Positions 1 through 5,870 of a DNA stretch of 6,921 nt are shown one piece after another. The DNA is from Chloroflexota bacterium. Lineage in GTDB: Bacteria; Chloroflexota; Limnocylindria; Limnocylindrales; CSP1-4. The stretch spans positions 1-6,921 of the forward strand of contig JAOUEG010000092.1 of assembly GCA_029858845.1 (NCBI GenBank). The letters run 5' to 3'. The position numbers and the translations under genes are program-made. The notes under the pieces are model-generated. The model worked only from the letters and a program-made list of their open reading frames with translations, searched no databases and was not told the origin of the DNA. Every line of letters begins with the position of its first letter. Positions within the stretch are counted from its first letter, which is position 1.

Positions 1-1
1 T

Positions 2-877
2 GTGGACATCCTGCGCCAGAAGGGCCACATCATCGCCATGACGGGCGACGGCGTGAACGACGCGCCCGCGCTCAAGCGCGCCGATATCGGGGTCGCGATG
101 GGCATCACCGGGACCGAGGTCTCCAAGGAGGCGTCGGTCATGATCCTGACCGACGATAACTTCGCCACGATCGTCAAGGCCGTGGAACTCGGCCGGGCGC
201 TGTACGACAACCTGATGCGCTACATCCGGTTCCAGATGGCCGGGCTGTTCGGCTTCATCGGGACGTTCCTCGGGGCCAGCATCTTCAACATCCTGGGCGG
301 CGTCCCGTTCCTGCCGCTCCAGACCCTGTGGATCAACTTCACCGTGGATGTCTTCCAGGCGCTGGGTCTGGGCTACGGCAAGCCGCGCTCCGGCCTGATG
401 GAGGAGGCCCCGCGGCCCAAGGGCCAGACGATCCTGCCGCGGCCGCTGTTCATGTGGCTGGTCGTGATCGGGATCTGGATGGCCATCGGCACGCTGGGTC
501 TCATCTACTGGGCGAGCGCCGAGCATGGCGAAGTGATCGCCCACACGATGGGCCTGGTCACGTTCTCCCTCTTCCACCTCTTCTACTCGCTGGAGACGGC
601 CAACGCCGACCGAACGCTGTTCAGCAGCGAGCTGATCGAGAATCCCACGCTGGTGAAGACCACCGCAGTGTCCGCCCTGACGATCTTCCTCGCCACGTCC
701 TTCGGGCCGCTGCAGCGGCTGCTGGACACGGTCGAGCTGAGTCCGGAACAGTGGGCCCTCTGCCTCGTCATCGCGGCCTCGATCATCGTCGTTGAAGAGG
801 CCCGCAAGTTCGTGCGACGTCGGTCGGCGGAGGCCGCCGAATCGGAGCCGCTCCAGCCTGCGACGGCCACTGCATGA
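2..877 (+). CDS. Cation-transporting P-type ATPase, C-terminal part (5'-truncated)
   Basis: This is the C-terminal 291 residues of a P2-type ATPase, a membrane pump that couples ATP hydrolysis to cation transport. The start, actuator domain and phosphorylated DKTG loop lie upstream of the window. Visible residues 13-23 carry the hinge motif MTGDGVNDAPA of the P-domain, followed by the family pattern through DIGVAMG, the TEVSKEAS stretch and LTDDNF (to about residue 53). Membrane segments follow: M5 at about 74-97, M6 at about 102-124 (WINFTVD), and four more at about 149-170, 181-198, 217-235 and 248-264, matching M7-M10. The tail is basic (KFVRRR), then Ala/Glu-rich. Compared by eye with SERCA, the M6 Asn and Asp ligands are kept (N112, D116), but the M5 and M8 ligand positions are not acidic or amide residues (L82, F85, H192). 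The ion is therefore uncertain; Ca2+, Mg2+ or another cation is possible. The stop lies 31 bases before the PPK2 gene, suggesting an operon. Confidence 0.93.
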   Translation: MDILRQKGHIIAMTGDGVNDAPALKRADIGVAMGITGTEVSKEASVMILTDDNFATIVKAVELGRALYDNLMRYIRFQMAGLFGFIGTFLGASIFNILGGVPFLPLQTLWINFTVDVFQALGLGYGKPRSGLMEEAPRPKGQTILPRPLFMWLVVIGIWMAIGTLGLIYWASAEHGEVIAHTMGLVTFSLFHLFYSLETANADRTLFSSELIENPTLVKTTAVSALTIFLATSFGPLQRLLDTVELSPEQWALCLVIAASIIVVEEARKFVRRRSAEAAESEPLQPATATA

Positions 878-896
878 GTGCGCAATACGTGCGCCT

Positions 897-902
897 GGGA
901 GG
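897..902 (+). promoter_or_regulatory. Shine-Dalgarno site of the PPK2 gene
   Basis: GGGAGG lies six bases before the ATG at 909. This decides the start in favour of 909 over upstream in-frame codons, which would make the protein overlap the end of the ATPase gene. Confidence 0.75.
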
Positions 903-908
903 CCCGGA

Positions 909-1889
909 ATGACGCAACTCAATCGGCGCCGCGTCGCGCGGTTCATCGACGACTTCCGCGTGGAGCCGGGCCGACGGGTGCGGCTCCCAAAGGACTTCAA
1001 CCCCGCCGAGATCACGCGATCTGGCACGAAATCCGAGGCAAAGGCCATCCTGGAGCAGGGAGTCGAGCGGCTGGCAGAGTACCAGGCACGTCTGGCGGCC
1101 CAGGACGATTACGGCGTCCTGGTCATCCTCCAGGCGATGGACGCGGCCGGCAAGGATGGCACGATCCGGCACGTGATGAGCGGGGTCAACCCGCAGGGCG
1201 TCGAGGTCAGCAGTTTCAAGGTCCCATCCAGCGAGGACCTGGACCACGACTACCTTTGGCGATACCAGCGGCGGTTGCCGCAGCGTGGGCACATCGGGAT
1301 CTTCAATCGCTCGTACTACGAGGAGGTTCTCGTAGTCCGCGTCCACCCCCAGATCCTGGCGGGCCAGAAGATCCCGAGGAAGCTCAAGGACCGCGGGATC
1401 TGGGGTCGTCGGTTCCGCGAGATCAACGACTGGGAGCACTACCTGACCGATCAGGGCTATCGCATCGTGAAGCTCTTCCTCAACGTCAGCAAGGACGAGC
1501 AGAAGGCCCGATTCCTGTCCCGTATCGATGAGCCTGACCGAAACTGGAAGTTCTCCGCCGCGGATGTCCGGGAACGGCGGTTCTGGGACGACTATCAGAA
1601 GGCATTCTCCGAGGTGCTGTCCAACACGAGCACGCCGTGGGCCCCGTGGTACGTCATCCCCGCAGACGTGAAGCCGTTCGCTCGGGTTGCTGCTGCGGCG
1701 GTCATCCTCGACGCGCTGATGCAGATCGACCCGAAGTTCCCGACCATGTCGGACGACGCGAAGGCGGCGCTGCTCACGGCGAAGGAAGAGCTGCTCGGCG
1801 GCCCCGTTGCGGTCGACGGGGGAGGCGCTGCGGCTGAGCCGGATGCGGCCGCTACGGGCAGAAAGGGGCGCAAGCGCAAGAAGCGCTAG
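909..1889 (+). CDS. ppk2: PPK2-family polyphosphate:nucleotide phosphotransferase
   Basis: This 326-residue soluble cytoplasmic kinase is predicted to transfer phosphate between inorganic polyphosphate and nucleotides (AMP/ADP to ADP/ATP, or the reverse). A P-loop-like Walker A motif, MDAAGKDG, lies at residues 77-84. A Walker B-like block with IFNRSYYEE follows at 131-139 and VVRVHP at 142-147. The lid region has DEPDRNWKF at 207-215 and RRFWDDY at 223-229, and STPWAPWYVIPAD at 241-253 is the usual PPK2 C-terminal signature. The core resembles what I recall of the Meiothermus-type class III enzymes (LQAMDA-GKDGTI, IFNRS-YE-VLVVRV, APWYVIPA), which act on both AMP and ADP; the class is inferred, not proven. 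Residues 293-326 are a Gly/Ala-rich tail ending in a strongly basic GRKGRKRKKR, which could bind polyphosphate or nucleic acid. It sits 31 bases after the P-type ATPase, so co-transcription is likely. Confidence 0.93.
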   Translation: MTQLNRRRVARFIDDFRVEPGRRVRLPKDFNPAEITRSGTKSEAKAILEQGVERLAEYQARLAAQDDYGVLVILQAMDAAGKDGTIRHVMSGVNPQGVEVSSFKVPSSEDLDHDYLWRYQRRLPQRGHIGIFNRSYYEEVLVVRVHPQILAGQKIPRKLKDRGIWGRRFREINDWEHYLTDQGYRIVKLFLNVSKDEQKARFLSRIDEPDRNWKFSAADVRERRFWDDYQKAFSEVLSNTSTPWAPWYVIPADVKPFARVAAAAVILDALMQIDPKFPTMSDDAKAALLTAKEELLGGPVAVDGGGAAAEPDAAATGRKGRKRKKR

Positions 1890-1894
1890 GCCGG

Positions 1895-1921
1895 GCGGCG
1901 GAGATCTCCGGGTCTCGCCGC
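1895..1921. terminator. Hairpin in convergent gap, possible bidirectional terminator
   Basis: In the 46-base gap between two convergent stop codons, GCGGCGGAGA (1895-1904) pairs with TCTCGCCGC (1913-1921). This gives nine base pairs with one bulged G and an eight-base loop. A perfect 12-base palindrome (1899-1910) overlaps it. Neither strand has a T-tract after the stem, so it is not a classical intrinsic terminator. Its position supports a role in ending both transcripts, but this is inference. Confidence 0.4.
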
Positions 1922-1935
1922 GTCGGGCGGTCTGA

Positions 1936-2712
1936 TCAGGTGGAGATCCCCAGGGCGAGAAGGATGCCCTGGCCGGCAATGACGAGGACGCTCGTCAGGA
2001 CGAGGAACCCGGCCAGCGAGGCCGCGAAGAACCGGCCGTACTCCATCCCGATGGCCGCTGCGGTGACCGTCGCGAAGGTGGTCAGCGGATTCGGGATCAG
2101 CGACAGGGCAAAGACGGTCCGCTGGGGGTGGCGATGCATCCGGCGCTCCACGTACTCTCGCGCCCGGGACATGGCCGACCGGGCGCGCGTGACAAGCCTG
2201 GTCGACCGACCGCCCGAGCCGGGGGGCTCCGATGGGTCTCGCCCCGCCGAGGCGACGCCCGCCACGGTCGTGGCTGCATCGTCGTCGTGATGCCGGCCGG
2301 AGGCCCTGTCGCCGTCGCGGACCTTCTCGTGGTGATGCTTGCCGGCTCGAGTCGCCACGAAGTACGAGCTCTGGCCGAGGGCCATCGCGAGCGCGGTCAG
2401 GATCGCGACGAGCAGGGGGTCGAGCACGGCTCCCTGGTTCACGATCATGACCCAGCTCAGCGGCCGAACACCTGGGACGGGCACGAGTGCGCCGCCCGCC
2501 CCGACCCAGCAGACCACCATCAGGCCAATGATTGCGAGGAGGCCGAGATCGACGGCGGTTTCGAGCAGGGCGCCCAGCCATGACAGCAGCACGAGACTCG
2601 TGGCGACCAGCACGGCCACGACCGCGACCCGCCGACGGAGCGTCGTCGGCCAGTGATGCAGCACCCACGCGTGGGCCCTGGTGATGAAGTTGGCGTCGTC
2701 GGGTTGGTACAC
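1936..2712 (-). CDS. VTT/DedA-like integral membrane protein with His/Asp-rich insert
   Basis: This 258-residue membrane protein has a VTT (DedA/SNARE-associated) pattern. Membrane segments are visible at about 28-50, 55-72, 97-120, 198-222 and 228-256. The proline-rich re-entrant-like stretch LVPVPGVRP is at 76-84. A Gly-Gln-x3-Phe-x2-x-Arg-x-Gly pattern near 113-124 resembles the G-E/D-x2-Y-x2-G-R pattern of the family. The typical second-half signature SLIPNPL lies at 204-210, followed by AAAIGMEYGRFFAASLAG (218-235). Family members act in membrane lipid (polyprenyl-phosphate or phospholipid) movement and membrane homeostasis; the substrate here is unknown. Residues 124-197 are an unusually long hydrophilic insert with HHH (126-128) and HHDDD (141-145), then a basic segment. 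The start is a GTG at 2712 with no clear Shine-Dalgarno site, 18 bases after the AI-2E gene stop and in the same frame. Translational coupling is therefore likely. Confidence 0.8.
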   Translation of the reverse strand: MYQPDDANFITRAHAWVLHHWPTTLRRRVAVVAVLVATSLVLLSWLGALLETAVDLGLLAIIGLMVVCWVGAGGALVPVPGVRPLSWVMIVNQGAVLDPLLVAILTALAMALGQSSYFVATRAGKHHHEKVRDGDRASGRHHDDDAATTVAGVASAGRDPSEPPGSGGRSTRLVTRARSAMSRAREYVERRMHRHPQRTVFALSLIPNPLTTFATVTAAAIGMEYGRFFAASLAGFLVLTSVLVIAGQGILLALGIST

Positions 2713-2730
2713 CTCGTGGAGGCTGCCGCG

Positions 2731-4935
2731 CTAGGCCGGCTCGACGGCGGGCGACGCGCTGCCGTCCGGCGCGGGGCCCGAGGGCGGAGTCGCGATCGCT
2801 GTCGATGCTGACTGGTCCTCGGACGCCGGCGGCTTGCCCATGACCTCCAGCACGGATCTCCAGGTCGCGGCCACCACGCCGAGGAACGGGACGACCAGGA
2901 ACATCCCGAGGATACCGCCGAGGGCGCTGCCGGCCGGGATCGCCAGCAAGATGATCGCGGGATGCAGGCTGACGGCACGGCTGAAGACCAGCGGCTGAAC
3001 GACGTTGCCTTGCACGACATTGAAGACCAGCGTGAACGCCACGAACACGATGATGGTCACCGGATCGCCGGTGGATAGGGCCAACAGGTCCGCCATGAAG
3101 GTCGTGATCATGCTGCCGAAGTAGGGGATGTACCCTCCGAAGAAGGAGAGCACGAAGACGGGCAGGGCGAGCGGGATGCCCAGGATCACCATCAGCAGCC
3201 ACTGTGTCCCCGCCCCGAAGAGCGCGACCGCGCCCGTCCCGAGCATGTAGCCACCAAGCACCGAGACGGCCCTGCTCGCGGCCGCGTTGATCTCCTCGTG
3301 CCGCCACGGAGCCAGGTGCGTCGTCACCGATTCCCAGGCCTTGCGACCGTCGCGCAAGGCGATGAAGGTCAGGACTACTCCCACCACGATGATGGCTGCG
3401 AATGCGGCAACGCTGGCGGAGGCGGCGAGTACCGCCTGAACGATCTCGCCGCCGATTTCGTCGGACAGGCCGCTCAACAGTCCGGCAAGGCCGCCGACCG
3501 CGTCATCGGCCGCACCCGCTCCGACCCCCGCCTCTGCCGCGATGTCGGCGACGTTGGTGACGAGCACGATCAGCGCAACGGCGGTCAGGAAGACGATGAC
3601 TCCGGATACGCCGGCGGTCACCACCGCGGCCGCGCGCGAGCGGCTCCATCCTCTCGCTTCCAGCCAGCTCACCATCGGGGCGAGCGTCGCTGCGAGGACG
3701 GCAGCCACGATCAGCGGGAGCGCCAGCAACGGGATCTGGGCGATCCCGGCGAATGTGATCGCCACCAGGGCAAGACCGATGAGCAGGCGCCAGCTCCAAC
3801 CGGCGAGCAGATCGAGCCACCTCGGCACCACCGGCGGCGCGGCCGTCGGATCCTCATCGGGTTGCTGCAGATCATGGGCCAGCCGGGAGCCCGCCGCCAT
3901 CAGGGCAACGGTGAGCGGGACCGCGGTGATGAGGCCGAAGAAACCCGCGACGTATCCCCCGATCGGCAGCGCGATCAGGATGATGGCCGGATTCACACGG
4001 GTCGCCCCTGATCGCCGCGCGAGGGCACGGGACACGGCGACGTCGGCGAGCACGATCAGCGCCAGCACGAGGACCATACCGGCCGAACCGATGGACGCGA
4101 GCGTCGCCAGCAGGACGGCGCCGATCGCGACGATGCTGCCGAGGTATGGGATGAAGCCGCCAGCGAACACCAGCACCGCCAGCGGTAGCGCAAGCGGTAC
4201 GCCAAGGATCGCCAGCAGCACAAAGACGGCGAATCCGGTCAGGGCGGCGTGCACGGTCACGGACTGCAGGTACTCGGCCAACCGGTTGGCGCCCGCAGTG
4301 CCGATCTCGTCGGCAGAGGTGCGCCGACGGTCGTCCAGGGCGCTCGTAAGCCAGTCCCACCAGTGATGATCGTTGGCAAGAAGGTAGAACGTCGTGAAGC
4401 CACCGAACAACAGGATCGATCCAAGGGCAGCAACGTTCCCGGCGATCGCACCGACGTTGGCGGCCAGCCAATCTCGCGAGCCGGACACGAGATCCACGAT
4501 GGCGCTGAAGATCTGCGGTGCGATCCGGCCGGCGGCCTGCTCGCTTCGCAGCGCGTCCAGGCCCGCCTGCACCGCGGCCACCAGGTCCGGTCCGTAGCGT
4601 ACGAGCACGACGGCTGCGACGGCCAGCACGAGGATGAGGACGCCGAAGGCGAGCGCCGTCCCGACCGCGGCGGCCCGTGATGCCCCCCATCCGCGTGCGC
4701 GCAGGCGATGGACGATGGGCATGACCACGGCGGATGCGAGGACCGCCACCGCGACCGCCGCCGTGACGGTCCCGATCGCCCAGGCGATGGTGACGATCAC
4801 GGCCCCGAACGCCGCGATCACGAGGGCGCGCCACCCCAGCGCCCCCAGTCGAACCAGCCAGAATGGGATCGCCAGCGGCACGGCCGCTCCGGTCTCAACG
4901 TTTGTCGGGTCTGTGGTCCCTGGCTGCCGATCCAT
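2731..4935 (-). CDS. Double-length AI-2E (PerM/TqsA-like) family transporter
   Basis: This 734-residue polytopic membrane protein consists of two tandem AI-2E transporter domains; usual members have about 350-400 residues and one domain. Repeat 1 covers about 25-355 and repeat 2 about 375-700. Matching blocks are RARGWGASRAAAV (79-91) with EARGWSRSRAAAV (426-438), ILGVPLALP (243-251) with ILGIPLALP (584-592), GGFIPYLGS (259-267) with GGYIPYFGS (600-608), and NPAIILIALPIG (315-326) with HPAIILLAIPAG (658-669). The family signature Q-x4-QP (642-648) before the LHP motif is present only in repeat 2; repeat 1 has an Ala/Arg-rich segment instead. Residues 701-734 are a Pro/Ala/Ser-rich tail. Family members export autoinducer-2 or act as ion antiporters; the substrate cannot be assigned from sequence. 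The ATG at 4935 has a good Shine-Dalgarno site. It is the first gene of a minus-strand operon with the VTT protein. Confidence 0.9.
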   Translation of the reverse strand: MDRQPGTTDPTNVETGAAVPLAIPFWLVRLGALGWRALVIAAFGAVIVTIAWAIGTVTAAVAVAVLASAVVMPIVHRLRARGWGASRAAAVGTALAFGVLILVLAVAAVVLVRYGPDLVAAVQAGLDALRSEQAAGRIAPQIFSAIVDLVSGSRDWLAANVGAIAGNVAALGSILLFGGFTTFYLLANDHHWWDWLTSALDDRRRTSADEIGTAGANRLAEYLQSVTVHAALTGFAVFVLLAILGVPLALPLAVLVFAGGFIPYLGSIVAIGAVLLATLASIGSAGMVLVLALIVLADVAVSRALARRSGATRVNPAIILIALPIGGYVAGFFGLITAVPLTVALMAAGSRLAHDLQQPDEDPTAAPPVVPRWLDLLAGWSWRLLIGLALVAITFAGIAQIPLLALPLIVAAVLAATLAPMVSWLEARGWSRSRAAAVVTAGVSGVIVFLTAVALIVLVTNVADIAAEAGVGAGAADDAVGGLAGLLSGLSDEIGGEIVQAVLAASASVAAFAAIIVVGVVLTFIALRDGRKAWESVTTHLAPWRHEEINAAASRAVSVLGGYMLGTGAVALFGAGTQWLLMVILGIPLALPVFVLSFFGGYIPYFGSMITTFMADLLALSTGDPVTIIVFVAFTLVFNVVQGNVVQPLVFSRAVSLHPAIILLAIPAGSALGGILGMFLVVPFLGVVAATWRSVLEVMGKPPASEDQSASTAIATPPSGPAPDGSASPAVEPA

Positions 4936-4941
4936 CTAGGT

Positions 4942-4945
4942 CTCC
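4942..4945 (-). promoter_or_regulatory. Shine-Dalgarno site of the AI-2E transporter gene
   Basis: On the minus strand GGAG lies six bases before the ATG at 4935-4933, within TGGAGACCTAGATG. It fixes the start of the transporter. Confidence 0.7.
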
Positions 4946-5223
4946 AGGCTCGACGACGCCACTCGGACGAGCGGCCGGATTGGGCTTCCAGCGGAGTCGG
5001 CGCGACGAAGGCATCGATCGCCGGACCATGTTGTCGCCAGCCAGCGTACACGGCATCAAGGGCACGCGGTGGCGTCGGCCCGGACCCCGGCCGGTGAGGG
5101 CTACCATTCCGGGCCTTCAGTCCAACCTGGGAACGAACCGTCAGTGCGCCGCCGCCGAGCCGCTGTCGGGTGCCATCGAGCTCGACTGGGTCGCAGGACG
5201 CGCCGAAGTGAGTCGCAGAAAAG
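4946..5223. other. Divergent intergenic region without a supported gene
   Basis: This GC-rich stretch lies between the minus-strand AI-2E gene and the plus-strand ArsR-type regulator. Open frames run through it on both strands, but they continue out of frame over the neighbouring genes and have no ribosome binding site or recognisable protein pattern. It should hold the promoter of the AI-2E operon. I could not identify a convincing -35/-10 pair on the minus strand. I see no tRNA, riboswitch or strong hairpin. Confidence 0.5.
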
Positions 5224-5256
5224 TTATGCATAGGACTTGTGCAAAAGTATTGTGCA
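5224..5256 (+). repeat. Three TTRTGCA direct repeats at 13-base steps, probable operator
   Basis: TTATGCA (5224-5230), TTGTGCA (5237-5243) and TTGTGCA (5250-5256) start exactly 13 bases apart. The first lies in the 8-base palindrome TATGCATA (5225-5232) and the third overlaps GCATGC (5254-5259). They cover the probable -35 region of the ArsR-type gene and are markedly more AT-rich than their surroundings. Binding by the regulator encoded immediately downstream (autoregulation) is the simplest reading, but it is inferred. Confidence 0.6.
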
Positions 5257-5272
5257 TGCTAGTCTCCGGGCA
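5237..5272 (+). promoter_or_regulatory. Candidate leaderless promoter of the ArsR-type regulator
   Basis: TTGTGC (5237-5242) as -35 and TAGTCT (5260-5265) as a TANNNT-type -10 box are 17 bases apart. The box ends six bases before the ATG at 5272, so transcription would begin at or next to the start codon. No Shine-Dalgarno sequence precedes the ATG (CTCCGGGC), which agrees with a leaderless mRNA. An alternative pair, TTATGC (5224) with TATTGT (5248-5253) and an 18-base spacer, would give a leader of about 12 bases. Confidence 0.5.
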
Positions 5273-5856
5273 TGAACGCACAACCTCCCTCCAACATCCA
5301 CCTCGATGCGCGCGCGCTCAAGGTCCTCGCCCACCCGCTACGGACGCGCCTCCTGGCGGCACTTCGGATGGACGGTCCGGCGACGGCGACCGCGCTCGCG
5401 GAGACGCTCGGGACCAATACCGGAGCGACCAGCTACCACCTGCGAAGACTCGCCTCCGTCGGACTCGTCGAGGAGACGGATCAGGGCCGCGGCCGCGAGC
5501 GCTGGTGGCGCGCCGCCACGGAGATGCACAACTGGACCGAGCGTGACGTCGCCGATGACCCCCAGGGGCGCGCCGCCACGGACTGGCTGCGCCGCGCCAC
5601 CCTGAGCTGGTTCCTGGACCGCTATCAGGCGTGGCTCGACACGCAGGCCTCGTGGCCGCTCGATTGGCAGGATGTCTCGGGGGGGAGCGATTTCGCCCTC
5701 AGCCTCACGCCGGCACGCCTGGCGGCCTTCCAGGCCGAGTTCCAGGCCATGTTCGAGCGCTACCACGCAGCGACCCCGGAGACGGACGACGCCGAGGAGT
5801 CGGCTGAGACCGTCCTGATCTACCTCCACACCTTCCCGGTCGGGGCGACGAAATGA
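5272..5856 (+). CDS. ArsR-superfamily winged-helix transcriptional regulator
   Basis: This 194-residue DNA-binding protein probably represses its own promoter and the downstream transporter. The N-terminal winged helix-turn-helix covers about 12-82. The helix LKVLAHPLRTRLLAAL (16-31) is the family's usual opening. The HTH is at about 36-62, with a recognition helix around SYHLRRLASVGLV (54-66). The wing carries E68 to R80, with GRGRERWW at 72-79. There are no cysteines anywhere, so the classical Cys metal site of ArsR/SmtB sensors is absent. The C-terminal half (about 84-194) has several Trp residues (88, 105, 113, 121, 128, 132) and a long helix at 147-166; it may bind a small-molecule inducer or form the dimer. 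The ATG at 5272 is chosen because the HTH begins soon after and the promoter points to it. The MFS gene starts 14 bases after the stop. This regulator-transporter pairing is common for drug-responsive exporters. Confidence 0.9.
   Translation: MNAQPPSNIHLDARALKVLAHPLRTRLLAALRMDGPATATALAETLGTNTGATSYHLRRLASVGLVEETDQGRGRERWWRAATEMHNWTERDVADDPQGRAATDWLRRATLSWFLDRYQAWLDTQASWPLDWQDVSGGSDFALSLTPARLAAFQAEFQAMFERYHAATPETDDAEESAETVLIYLHTFPVGATK
5507..5582 (+). repeat. 16-base direct repeat inside the regulator gene
   Basis: GGCGCGCCGCCACGGA occurs at 5507-5522 and again at 5567-5582, exactly 60 bases apart and in the same frame. Both copies encode RAAT followed by an acidic residue (residues 80-84 and 100-104). 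This may be a small internal duplication or chance in GC-rich sequence. Confidence 0.6.
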
Positions 5857-5858
5857 GC

Positions 5859-5864
5859 AGGGAG
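5859..5864 (+). promoter_or_regulatory. Shine-Dalgarno site of the MFS gene
   Basis: AGGGAG lies six bases before the ATG at 5871. This favours that start over the ATG at 5853, which overlaps the regulator's stop codon as ATGA but lacks such a site. Confidence 0.75.
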
Positions 5865-5870
5865 ACACCG

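Noticed and set aside
792..908. Upstream extension of the PPK2 frame to an ATG at 792
   Set aside because: It would overlap the ATPase gene by 86 bases and add an Arg-rich segment unlike the family. The ATG at 909 has a strong Shine-Dalgarno site.
783..1979. Long minus-strand open frame (398 codons) antisense to the PPK2 gene
   Set aside because: It is Arg/Pro-rich with no domain pattern. It mirrors the codon structure of a clearly real PPK2 gene in GC-rich DNA.
1886..3307. Minus-strand open frame of 473 codons overlapping the VTT and AI-2E genes in another frame
   Set aside because: The composition is typical of a shadow frame (Arg/Gly/Pro-rich, no membrane pattern), while the overlapping frames encode recognisable membrane families.
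3298..4011. Plus-strand open frames antisense to the AI-2E gene
   Set aside because: They are low-complexity Arg/His/Asp-rich translations with no ribosome binding site. They are high-GC antisense artefacts.
4818..5231. Minus-strand 137-codon open frame crossing the divergent intergenic region
   Set aside because: Its end overlaps the AI-2E coding region in another frame. It has no recognisable motif, and its start falls inside the operator-like repeats.
4863..5546. Plus-strand open frame running through the intergenic region into the regulator gene
   Set aside because: It overlaps the regulator out of frame, its possible ATG at 5028 has no ribosome binding site, and the translation is low-complexity.
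5853..5870. Alternative MFS start at the ATGA overlap with the regulator stop
   Set aside because: It has no good Shine-Dalgarno site, whereas the ATG at 5871 has AGGGAG at ideal spacing.
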